Assembly: GCA_963931865.1 (NCBI GenBank)
Contig: OZ007508.1
Coordinates: 20,420,201 to 20,484,200, forward strand
Reading direction: 5' to 3'
DNA from: Axinella damicornis
Lineage: Eukaryota > Porifera > Demospongiae > Axinellida > Axinellidae
Length of the DNA: 64,000 bases
Position 1 is the stretch's first letter, and every line of letters begins with the position of its first letter. Positions 47,992 through 58,800 of the stretch are shown in pieces. The notes beneath the pieces were generated by a model. It was not told the DNA's origin, made no database searches, and saw nothing but the letters and a program-made list of their open reading frames with translations. The position numbers and the translations under genes were made by a program.

Positions 47992-50847
47992 CTATCTATC
48001 TGTGTATGATGCAGTTTGCAGGTGGGTGAAGTCTACCATATCTTGGCCTAGTCTGCGTACTTCCTCAAGGAGGAGTGGGGATAGCTGACCCCTGAACTGC
48101 TCCACCCCTTCCCACGCACACCGCAACATCCTCACTCTCTCAGAGCACTCCTGCAGCACAGAGAGGGGCATGGGTGACGGTGGTGGGGAGAGGGGCATGG
48201 GTGACGGTGGTGGGGAGAGGGGCATGGGTGACGGTGGTGGGGAGAGGGGCATGGGTGACGGTGGTGGGGAGAGGGGCATGGGTGACGGTGGTGGGGAGAG
48301 GGGCATGGGTGACGGTGGTGGGGAGAGGGGCATGGGTGACGGTGGTGGGGAGAGGGGCATGGGTGACGGTGGTGGGGAGAGGGGCATGGGTGACGGTGGT
48401 GGGGAGAGGGGCATGGGTGACGGTGGTGGGGAGAGGGGCATGGGTGACGGTGGTGGGGAGAGGGGCATGGGTGACGGTGGTGGGGAGAGGGGCATGGGTG
48501 ACGGTGGTGGGGAGAGGGGCATGGGTGACGGTGGTGGGGAGAGGGGCATGGGTGACGGTGGTGGGGAGAGGGGCATGGGTGACGGTGGTGGGGAGAGGGG
48601 CATGGGTGACGGTGGTGGGAAGAGGGGCATGGGTGACGGTGGTGGGGAGAGGGGCATGGGTGACGGTGGTGGGGAGAGGGAGTGATATGTGGGGACATAC
48701 CAGCAAGTGTAACCGAGTATGTTACCTTGACTAGAAGTCATTCAGTGCTAGCCTTACTATGATGTACCAACACACACCTGTTCCCTTGCTCCACTGTTCT
48801 GCACTGCTGGTTGCCTGGTGCATTGCTTGGTATCCTCCCTTGCTGCACTCCCATCTTCCCCATCCCTTCTCCCCATCACCACTCGCTCCCTCTCCTCCAA
48901 ACATTGGAGTAACCAAGTCTGCTGTGAGAACTCCTCCAATTGGTGGGGAACCTTGGGGGAGGGAGGGTGGAGGGAGGGGGAGGAGAAGGGAGGAAATGGG
49001 GTGGGGAGGAGTGGGGATGAAAGAGAGTGGGGAAGTTCTAAACAAGTAGCTCGAGAGAGTACAACACTAGTTGGAGTACTTTGCTCAGGAAGTTGATGAC
49101 CGTGTCCTGCATGTTGGATGGTATGCACTGCTCCACTGCATCAGCATATGGGGTGACCTGAGCGCGTGATGTGAGGTTGGAAGAGAGGAGGGTTAGTGTA
49201 ATAATCTTAGGGCTCACTATCGACCAGGCCAAGTATCAACTGAGACACAATTGTCTTCAGAAAGAACCACACCTCAGCAAACATCCTGAATGCCTCCATG
49301 GCGTGGTGATGTACCAACCAGTTGGAGTGCGAGATCAGACACTGGAATATTGCAGTCAGCGACTGTAGCACTTGTGCCTGGAGAGGAGGAATGACATCAT
49401 CTGCTCCCTCACCCACTTACCAGATGGCTCATCCCTTTGTCATTTACCTGTACCCCTGGGGGCAACTGGAGACTACTGCACTGGGAGAGGAACTGGGTGC
49501 ACGAGAGGGCAGGGGGGAGGGGGGGCTGGGCTGCGACAAGGTCATACAGTGATGTAAACACCTGCATGTGTGTGGGGGTAGAAGTGGACATGTAGACTGC
49601 TGAAATCAAATCTGCATATGTAAGCACCAACTGCCCTCAACAAGACTTAGCCTCTTTTCAGGCCTGGGAACGAGGCTAAACAAGATCTCAATACACATGC
49701 AACTGTAACCACGTGTGCTGACCTTAGTGGTGTGCTGAGGCTGGAGCAGCGGCAGCAGGAGGGAGGTGAGGTGGAGGGACTCACACAGCAAGAGTAATGA
49801 GAGCTGGAGGGTGGGAGGTTTAGTGACAAATGCTTCAAGGCTTTCCAAGAGGACTAAGTACTTTGTTCCTGGCTGAGGAGGAGCACGCTCTTGCCGCCAC
49901 ACCCCACACTTGCACGGCCAGGGCTACTGTCGTGTTGTGGACAGCAGGTGTGAGCAGCCGCAGGAAGGCAGGGAGTTCATAGACTGTGGCAAGACCCCGC
50001 ATAGCAAGGTGCTGTGCATGTGGGGTGGCAGGAATATTGCAAAGGAGTGCACATGTGACATACTGAATTTGTACTTGTTGTGCTTACAATAGAGACTTTA
50101 ATCACAGTAGGTGCAATAACATGTACAAGGAGGCAACATTCTCAAAACATAACTCAAAAACACTGTTAGAAAAACAAACATTTCAGCTGCTAGTTTGTTT
50201 TCAAACACGCGTGAGGGACAAACTTGCACTACAGTGCAGCCGCTCACCATGGTTAGGTGGCACGAGGCACTGGCCTGCAGCTGGGCTCTGATGAGTTGGG
50301 CACTTGTGACAGCTATCTGTTGGCAGATCTGGAGGGAGGGTGCAAGGTCAGAAACTGGGAGGTATCGGTCTACGAAACACTGCACTGCCTGGCTATCAGC
50401 TCCCAGACTCTGCTTGTGCGCATGCTCCCCGTCCCACCCACCCCATCTACTCAACCCCTTACTCCCCCCTATCCACCCAACCCCCACACCCTACCCCCCC
50501 CCCCCCCAACCCCTACTCCCGCCTCCCCACCAACTCAACCACCTACTCACTCAATGTCCCACTCAACCCCCCACCCCCCACTCCACATCCTCTCAAATCC
50601 CTACCTGCTCAATGAACCACTCAATGCCCCACTCCCCACCTGCTCAACCCCTACCCACTCAATCACCTACCCCCTACCCGCCCAACCCCCTCTGGTGTAC
50701 CTCTGAGTGTAGTTGTGTAGGAAATGCCTTCACACTGAGTTGAGACCACAGCTTGAGACTGTCCCGAGAGGTGGGAGGGTGAGTACGCAGGAACTCAGTC
50801 TGCAGCGTGAGGGGAGCAGAGGTCAGTGCGGGCACATGTGTATGTGT

Positions 50848-50898
<51 letters not shown>

Positions 50899-53800
50899 TG
50901 TGTGTGTGTGTGTGTACGTGTGACTGTGTGTGAGGGAGTGTACCTGTTGTTCTGGTGTGAGGAAGCCCACCATTCGCCTGAGGAGGGAGCACAGTGCCAA
51001 GTGGGAGGGGGAGACGGTTGTCGGGAGCAGTAGCACCTGGGAGGCAGGCAAGGACAAGAGGATCGTGGAAATGGTGCAGCACAGGTGTGTGTGTTACATA
51101 GGGGGCCATGTGCTCACCAGTTGTGCCATCAGGTTGGTGTGGGCATACGCCACTTCGCTGGTCCCCCACCTGGTGTCCACACATTGTACACTGGTCATCA
51201 GCGATGCTGCAGTACATAAAGCATCCCTCCCGCCCTTACCTCGCCATAAAGGCCCAGGTGTCCCTCCCGCCCTTACCTCGCCATAAAGGCCCAGGTGTCC
51301 CTCCCGCCCTTACCTCGCCATAAAGGCCCAGGTGTCCCTCCCGCCCTTACCTCGCCATAAAGGCCCAGGTGTCCCTCCCGCCCTTACCTCGCCATAAAGG
51401 CCCAGGTGTCACTCCCGCCCTTACCTCGCCATAAAGGCCCAGGTGTCCCTCCCGACCTTACCTCGCCATAAAGGCCCAGGTGTCCCTCCCGACCTTACCT
51501 CGCCATAAAGGCCCAGGTGTCACTAGCCAGCAGACAGCAATGTAGGTCCCCACCCAACACATTCCTCAGCAGTACCTCTTCCTGTGGACACAGGTATATT
51601 GCAGTAGCAGACTGCCAGTAAACCCCTCTATTTCACCCCGCAATGACCTGGATTCAGTCTAACCTAGGGCTCCGTGACATGCACCTACCAGGGCGTGGAA
51701 GTGTCTAGCTGGCAGGCATGCCACGAGGGAACAGACGTGGGTACACAGGTCCTCGTAGAGTGTCACCTCCCTGCAGCAATGGAAGACCGACATGGTACCA
51801 CTATAGGAGTGACCTGCTGGGGCAATGGTGTCACCTCTGAGGCTGTCCATTGCACATGACTCCTGGAACAGATACAGGAAGGCTGAGCTCGACATAACCT
51901 GGCGTGTGTGTGTGTGAGGGTGGTGCATGTGTGGTGTATTTGTAGCCTCGTACCCAGTCCCACGCCCAGCTTTTCGTCGCTGCTTAGTACGGTAAAGCGG
52001 GGAGGGCCTGGCCTCGTTCCCAGTCCCACGCCCAGCTTTTCGTCGCTGCTTAGTACGGTAAACCCGCTTTACCGTACTAAGCAGCGACGAAAAGCTGGGC
52101 GTGGGACTGGGAACGAGGCTAGTGTATTTGATGTACACCACCAACTTATTCACATGTACTTACACATCCTGACACATGTGAACAGTGCATCCAACAGCTT
52201 GCACGTCATTCCACCAGTCTGAGCAGAGACGGACCAGGAGCACCTCAGGCCAACACAAACAGTACAGCTGGTCTCAGACTGGCTCACCTCCAAACTGCTC
52301 TCTTCTTCCATTACAAAGTCCTGCAAGCCACCTGTATGGGTGTTGTGTGAGAGGGAGTGAGGAGGGAGGGAGGGTGTTGTGTGAGGAGGGAGGGAGGGCG
52401 TTGTGTGAGAGGGAGGGAGGACATTGTGTGAGAGGGGGAGGGAGGGCGTTGTGTGAGAGGGGGAGGGAGGGCGTTGTGAGAGGGGGAGGGAGGGTGTTGT
52501 GTGAGGAGGGAGGGTGTTGTGTGAGAGGGAGAGGGAGGGTGATGTGTGAGGGGGAGGGAGGGTGTTGTGTGAGGGTGTTGTGTGAGAGGGGGAGGGAGGG
52601 TGTTGTGTGAGAGGGGGAGGAAGGATGTTGTGTGAGAGGGGGAGGGAGGTGTTGTGTGAGAGGGGGAGGAAGGATGTTGTGTGAGAGGGGGAGGGAGGGT
52701 GTTGTGTGAGAGGGGGAGGGAGGGTGTTGTGTGAGAGGGGGAGGGAGGATGTTGTGTGAGAGGAGGAGGGAGGGCAGAGGAGGAGGTAGACATGAGGTGG
52801 GGCTCGGGGGTAGGTACATGTACCTGGTAGTTTGGGGAAGAGTTTGAGTAGTGAGCAGAGGCAGGTGGCCCAAGCGATCTGCTGGCCCTCCTTTACATCT
52901 GGATGAGAATGACGCACACCTTCCAGTCACGTGTACCCCCTGACAGGGAGTAGTGCACTCACTTCCTCGATGGAGCAGTGCTCTCAGGAAGGGCTGGCTC
53001 TCCAGCAGCAGAGACATCAGCGGCTCCCTCTGGATAGGTACGCGTGCATGAGTGCAAGACAGAAAGGGTTGTAGAAATGGTCTTCTTGAACAAACTGTAT
53101 TCTGGTTCTAACTCAGTCGGGTGATTTACCACGCCATATTCGATTTACATGCAGGGAGTGTACCACTGCTCTGACGCTGTACTGCACTGCTCTGCGTCAT
53201 GCTCAGCATTAACCTGTGTGGTGTTTACTGGTCTAGAAACGTGCTCACCATGACCAATATATTGCACTCCATCTCCAGCTGGGCAGCCTTGCAGACAGGC
53301 CTCGCTCCCAGGGAGGGAGGAACCAGACTGGGTAGGAGGTGTGTTGTGTGTGTGTTGGGTGGGGAGTGTGTGCATGCTAGGAGGGAGGAACTAGTGGTGG
53401 GGAGTGTGTGCACGCTGGGAGGGGGGAACTAGTGGTGGGGAGTGTGTGCACGCTGGGAGGGGGGAACTAGTGGTGGGGAGTGTGTGCACGCTGGGAGGGG
53501 GGAGCCAGTGGTGGTCTACACAGAATGGATCAGGTTACCTATGTGTTCTCAGTAGCATGGTGAACAGCACTTCAGCAAACTCAAAACTGGACTGTTGAAA
53601 CTCCTGCAGTAGAGAAATTGTCATCATATACTCACCCCCACCCCCTCTTCCTTCCCTAGGCTTGCCTGGGTCAGCTTCACAACCAAGGTGCCCAGGAAAC
53701 GACAGACTCGCAGAAGCTTAGAGAACACTGGATTGGAAGCCTACAGTAGAATACAACAGCCAGTGTGAGGGTGTGCGTGTGAGGGTGTGTGATTGTGTGC

Positions 53801-55710
53801 CGCAGCAGCTCATTAGTCTAGTTTCCAGGCTGCACAGAATTACTGTGCATGTATTGGGGGTCAGCACACTAGCTGGCTAACCTCATTTGCTGCTGTGGGT
53901 GCACACTGAACACACTCAGCGCACTTTGCTTCAATGGCACTACAGAGCTCTGCAATGATTGGCTGAATGCTCCACCCCTCTGGTAGCTCCATCTTCACTC
54001 TGCACACCAGCCTTCCCATCCCTCTCCACACCAGCACAACCATTGAGGGGTCAAAGTTCAGCACCACCCGACATACTGACTGTAGCTGACAGATAACTGG
54101 GGGAGAGATGATGGGTGGAGGGTGTGATGGGTGGAAGGTGTGATGGGTGGAAGGTGTGATGGGTGGAAGGTGTGATGGGTGGAAGGTGTGATGGGTGGAG
54201 GGTGTGATGGGTGGAGGGTGTGAGTTGAGGATGTGATGACATTTTCCAATACCTTGCATGACACTATTGGGTTCCATTTTGGCTTGTTCAGCGTGTAGCA
54301 CCTCCAGACCCTCCACACACACCTGCACAAACGCAGCAGCATCCCAGAATTGCAAATTGTATACACACAGCCCGTACCTTGAGCAGAGAGTACGTAGACT
54401 TGAATAGAGGCCCTAGTTGAGCTGCCAGGTGGTCAAACGCCCAGCTGTGCACAGTCTCCACCTCCTATCCCACAATGACATCACAATCAGTCAGTCTGCA
54501 GTATGTGTACTCCCTCATCTCCGTAGTACCTTGCACAAGTGCAGTACCCTTTCTGTTGCGGTGAAGGTGGTGGAGAGGAGTGGTACGAGGGGGGAGGAAG
54601 AGGAAGGGAGGTTGGCCTTCACATACTCACTGCATGTCAGAAGGGATCCCACGAACTGCTGCAAGAACTGGAGAGATGGTTGAGCAATGATCGATGATAG
54701 TGGATAGTGTGCGTGGAGTGTATGCCCACCTCACAGATTTTGGCCAACTCTGGAAGGTTCTTGCTGGTCCCTGGGCCGGTCATCCCTGGGCTGGTGGTCC
54801 CTGAGCCGGAGGTGAGGAGGCTCAGTATGCTGGCGGTGGTGGAGTTGAACACGTGTGTGACCTGGTGTGAGGGAGGGGGGAGGAATAACTAGAGCAGGGG
54901 CAGTGCCTCTTTTGTACAAGTACCTTCTCACGAATGTCATTAAGTAGCGCTGGGAGGTCTGTTAGGCTTGTCGCCGGTACCAGCACTGTACACACACAGT
55001 GCAGGGCAGCTGCGGAGCAACATGTTTTCATACTATAGCACAGTAGGTGATATCCCAGTAATGCAGGCTGTTATACGCACCTGCCTGAACCTCAGGATCT
55101 GAATGGAGCCATTTCTGGTGACAGTCAAGTACCGTTCAGTAATTTTGGCTTAGCAGAGATGAGCTGGCTAATGAGGGGTTCCTTTAATGGATTCCCTGGA
55201 ACCAACAGCTTAATGTCTACTCAGGATTTGAAGACTACGAGTGTACCCAAAGACATCAGGTCAGAACTCTGCTGCACTGTCTACAGTATGTCTGCAGACT
55301 GTGCAGCATGAACCAAGTTTACTAGTCTGGCAAAGCCAGACCGAGCATGTAGCGCTCGCCAGACTACCTATTCTGTGTGAGTGAGGGTCTGCATCCAAGG
55401 GTCTGATTATAACTAGTCTTGGAACGAGACCCTTCACACTTTCCTCCTCCCCCGCGCAAAGGGTCTGGTTCCGAGACTAGATTATAACCTAGTGATACTG
55501 TACCGCTAGAACTCAAATAATATGAACTCTTATTCTAAATACGTAATATTAAAAAGGAAGCATATCAGGTCTTGAAGAGCAGTAGGCTACACTGCAGAGC
55601 TAGCATTGGGATACAGTCACGCCCTCCAAGACGTGTCTCCAGTTCTTCCGGACTTCTGCGTCGCTCACAGCCTTCAACCACACCAGTGCAGCTCCCCTCT
55701 CCGGCTCCAT
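47992..55710 (-). CDS. FIRRM: FIRRM (C1orf112) homologue, FIGNL1-interacting recombination regulator
   Basis: This long, many-exon gene reads right to left. The start is MEPERGAALVWLKAVSDAE at 55710. Later exons include CHQKWLHSDPEVQ (near 55110), SKNLPELAKICE (near 54750), FLQQFVGSLLTCSEYVKA (near 54640), LLRVCRFLGTLVVKL (near 53700), REPLMSLLLESQPFLRAL (near 53000), LLASDTWAFMAR (near 51530), RWGTSEVAYAHTNLMAQL (near 51140), SNWLVHHHAMEAFRMFAE (near 49300) and the final QECSERVRMLRCAWEGVEQF exon, ending at 47992. All segments are helical, HEAT/ARM-like. The DTWxFxARWGT and WLVxHHAxEAF blocks match animal FIRRM as I remember it. FIRRM partners FIGNL1 to remove RAD51 and resolve recombination intermediates. 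Introns are rich in minisatellites. Exon boundaries are approximate. The start faces DNMT1 across 186 bp. Confidence 0.78.
48168..48684. repeat. 27-bp minisatellite in the last FIRRM intron
   Basis: About 19 nearly identical copies of a unit containing GGGTGACGGTGGTGGGGAG. On the FIRRM strand it is C/T-rich and stops just upstream of the acceptor of the last exon. All frames are open because the unit length is a multiple of three; I do not regard these as coding. Confidence 0.95.
49648..49678. mobile_element. Minimal hairpin element (31 bp) with imperfect 9-bp duplication
   Basis: TAGCCTCTTTTCAGG and CCTGGGAACGAGGCTA abut almost without interior. The flanks AACAAGACT (49639-49647) and AACAAGATC (49679-49687) match at 7 of 9. 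It lies in a FIRRM intron. Confidence 0.65.
50440..50695. repeat. C-rich low-complexity stretch in a FIRRM intron
   Basis: Irregular CCCCACC, CTCAAC and CCTACC strings without a fixed period. Confidence 0.7.
50837..50920. repeat. (GT)n microsatellite in a FIRRM intron
   Basis: CA-rich on the sense strand of the gene. Confidence 0.9.
51225..51530. repeat. 37-bp minisatellite that repeats a FIRRM 5' splice site
   Basis: About eight copies of a unit containing CTTACCTCGCCATAAAGGCC. On the FIRRM strand each unit carries the last about 20 bases of the DTWAFMAR exon and its GCGAG/GTAAGG donor. Only the copy next to the exon is in the normal position. Confidence 0.9.
51943..52121. mobile_element. 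Hairpin element (179 bp) with perfect 9-bp duplication
   Basis: TAGCCTCGTACCCAGTCCC and its near-complement at the right end enclose a second nested copy of the left arm (from about 52012) and one long right arm. The flanks are GTGTATTTG at 51934-51942 and 52122-52130, identical. It lies in a FIRRM intron. Confidence 0.88.
52335..52790. repeat. Degenerate GAGGGAGG/TGTTGTGTGAG minisatellite in a FIRRM intron
   Basis: Units of roughly 25-33 bp with GTTGTGTGAGAGGGGGAGG. C-rich in the FIRRM sense. Confidence 0.9.
53330..53510. repeat. About 40-bp tandem repeat in a FIRRM intron
   Basis: Four units with GGGGAGTGTGTGCACGCTGG and GGGAACTAGTGGTG. Confidence 0.85.
54107..54225. repeat. 17-bp tandem repeat in a FIRRM intron
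   Basis: About seven copies of GGTGTGATGGGTGGARG, located just upstream (in sense) of a FIRRM acceptor near 54100. Confidence 0.9.
55323..55366. mobile_element. Hairpin element, TAGTCTGGC subtype
   Basis: TAGTCTGGCAAAGCCAGACC and GCTCGCCAGACTA give an imperfect fold. No clear duplication. It lies near the 5' end of FIRRM. Confidence 0.5.
55414..55479. mobile_element. Hairpin element, TAGTCT subtype, with perfect 9-bp duplication
   Basis: TAGTCTTGGAACGAGACCC and GGGTCTGGTTCCGAGACTA are inverted. The flanks are GATTATAAC at 55405-55413 and 55480-55488, identical. It lies in FIRRM intron 1. Confidence 0.85.
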
Positions 55711-55896
55711 GCCCTCTGTTCAGACATTGCTGCAGCTCCCGCGCTCAGAGAAAAACCCTAGTTATTAGTAGAGTTATTGTGGACCAATCAACCAATCAGT
55801 GTGCGCGGATCACGTGCAACCGCGAAATACGCGGGAAAAATTAGTATCTCCAGTGGAATCCTACCAAGAACTTGCTAAATCTTTCAAGCGAGAAGG
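55711..55896. promoter_or_regulatory. Divergent FIRRM/DNMT1 promoter with CCAAT, E-box and E2F-like sites
   Basis: The 186-bp gap holds two CCAAT boxes (55784-55788 and 55792-55796), a CACGTG (55811-55816), a CGCGAAA (55821-55827) and a GCGGGAAAAA (55831-55840). The last two resemble E2F sites (TTTCGCG and TTTCCCGC on the other strand). Tandem CCAAT with E2F is typical of S-phase promoters, which suits both genes. Use in both directions is inferred. Confidence 0.7.
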
Positions 55897-58800
55897 ATGC
55901 TGGGAGGGACGTGCATGGAGGTAGAGACGCCTGAAGCAGAGGGAACGGAGAAGTGAGCTCTAGGATGTAGTCTCGGTAACAGACTATTTAATTGTCTATC
56001 TACTAGTATCTATTGAACGGTTTTCCTCTTGTACTTTAACTACGTGTGTACAGTTCTGTTGAATGTGGGGTAGTTCACTTCCATGCTAGGCACTGATATA
56101 CTTCCTCTCCTCTGTGCAGTGGTGCTGGTGGTGAGGTGGAGGAGGTGCCTCGTGGCAGGGGGCACAAGACCACAGAGAAGTGTTCCAAAAGAGGGGGTAG
56201 GAAGAAGAGCTCTCCTGGTGGTGGAGGAAGGAAAGGAATGCAGATGGAGATCTCAGGGATGTTTGCTAAGTGGTGAGGAATATTGGGCTATTCCAGGATA
56301 CACCCCCTATTGACGAGTAACTGATTTGTCCTACGGGGATTCGCCGAGTTTCCGTATTCTGTTGTAAATCTCCGTAAATTTTCTGTCATATTTCCGTATA
56401 CTAATGTCTGTCGCACGGTGGAGAAGGCGCATTTTCTGTCCCGGGGTACGCAAATAGCTAACTCATCAATAGGGGTGTATCCTTTATTAATGGAATAGCC
56501 CATTGTATTGAAGCTGTCATTCACTAGCCTTGTTCCCAGGCCTTCTACCGCCAGTGTTTGATCGCTTGCAGTATGCAAAAACGGCGGAGAAGGCCTGGGG
56601 AATCTTCGCACGTGATCCGTGGCACAGCTTACGTCACGGATTCTAGACGCAATGGCTTATTCACAATTTCACATTCACATCCACAGTTACAGAGAAGCTA
56701 GAAAACCGAAACAAGTTCCAGTAGGTCATACCTGCAAAACATAATAGAGAGTTTTTGATCGCTTGCAGTATGCAAGAATGGCAGAGAAAAGGCCTGGGGA
56801 ATCTTTACACACAATCCACCATAATTATGTCGTCATGCCTCATCTCAACATGCAACAGTCAACTTCTCAAGTCATGCAATACGGAACCGATTATGTGCAT
56901 AATAGAGAGTTCTGCCTTTCTCCCCTGCAGTCCACAGAAGCGAAGTGCTCCTGAAGTGAGCAGTGGAAGTGAGGAGGTGGAGACCCCACTAGAGGTAAGA
57001 GGACAATTGCAACTGGCTGGAGTGCACCATAATTTTCTCCCTCCCTCCCTCCTAGGTAGAGGATGGTCCCAAGGAACCCAAGAGGCTTAAGCAGGAGAAT
57101 GCCGGTGCGAATGGTGACAGCTGTGAAGGTGGTAGTGGGGAAGGTGGTGAGAAGGTGACCCGAAAAACAACAAAGCTTGCCCCAGAGCTACTGTCAAAAC
57201 CGAAGGAAATGGAGGTAGTGCTCACTATGCACGCTACATGTACAGAGCTCACTACTTGCCTGCTCCTTCCCTTAGCCTCCGCTGCGCTGCAAAGAGTGTC
57301 GGCAGTTCCTAGATGAACCTACCCTGACCATGTTCATTGGAGACCCAGAGAATGCAGTGAGCTCACCAAGAGTAGTTTACTCTGGTGTACTGGTAGTGTA
57401 GCACACTCCATGTTGGTCATCTCAGTAAGGTGGGGGCAATGGACAGTGATCATAATCTTCTCTGTAATCTTTCTCAGAACGAGGAGTTTATCACACTAGC
57501 TGACCCAAAGCTGTCGCTGTTCACAGGGGAGGAGGAGGATGTGGATATGATGGATGTCAATGATATGCCTCAGCATAAGATCACTGACTTCACGTGAGCA
57601 CACCAGCTCTGTCTCTACTGATGTGTGTGTGTTGCTGGTGCTGTGACGGGGAGGGACTGTGTAGGGTGCTCCAAGTGATTTCCCCCTCTCTCTTACTACA
57701 GCGTGTATGACAAGAACATGCACCTCTGTCCCTTTGACTCGGGCCTGGTGGAGAAGAACGTGGAGCTGCACTTCAGTGGAGTTGTCAAGCCCATCTACGA
57801 TGACAACCCTGACCCCTCAGGTGACCCACGTGATGTACTGCCCCTGCCCGTTGTATTTCCGATGTGGAGGTAGAGCTGCTCACAATGTATGACAATATTA
57901 TCAGCAAAGGTTCTTCCTTGGTAACTGTTCTTCAGATGGTATTCCCACGAAGCAGCTCGGTCCAATCAACTCATGGTGGATTGCAGGATTTGACGGTGGT
58001 GAAAAGGCTCTGATTGGGTTCACAACTGGTACGTGTGTGTGTTCACATCCACTGAGTGTGTGTGCCAACAGTGGAGAGGTGTACACCTGAGTGTTACTAT
58101 TTCATCCACGGAGTGTGCGTGTCAACAATGGAGAGGTGTACACCTGAGTGTTACGATTTCATCCACTGAGTGTGCGTGTCAACAGTGGAGAGGTGTACAC
58201 CTGAGTGTTACGATTTCATCCACTGAGTGTGCGTGTCAACAGTGGAGAGGTGTACACCTGAGTGTTACGATTTCATCCACTGAGTGTGCGTGTCAACAGT
58301 GGAGAGGTGTACACCTGAGTGTTACTATTTCATCCACGGAGTGTGCGTGTCAACAATGGAGAGGTGTACACCTGAGTGTTACGATTTCATCCACTGAGTG
58401 TGCGTGTCAACAGTGGAGAGGTGTACACCTGAGTGTTACTATTTCATCCACTGAGTGTGCGTGTCAACAGTGGAGAGGTGTACACCTGAGTGTTACTATT
58501 TCATCCACGGAGTGTGTGTGTCAACAGTGGAGAGGTGTATGTCTGAGTGTTACTCTCTTACTCTGTAGCGTACGCTGAATACGTTCTGATGGAGCCCTCG
58601 CAGGCCTACCACTCCACCATGGCCACTGTCCATGAGAAGATCTACCTGAGCAAGGTCAGGCCTGGTGACGTGCAGTTAGTTCAGAGATGAATAGGCACTG
58701 GCTGACTGTCTGTATAAATCAATTTTTAAATTAGGTGGTGATTGAGTTTTGCGAGGAGAACCCAAATGGAGCCTATGAGGATATGCTGAACAAAATTGAA

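Noticed and set aside
48132..48741. Five overlapping long frames in the 27-bp repeat on both strands
   Set aside because: A repeat unit that is a multiple of three without stops leaves all frames open. The array lies between FIRRM coding blocks and ends at an acceptor.
58033..58578. 181-codon frame of a 19-residue repeat
   Set aside because: Intronic minisatellite of DNMT1 with period 57; the neighbouring exons join in the order of the known protein without it.
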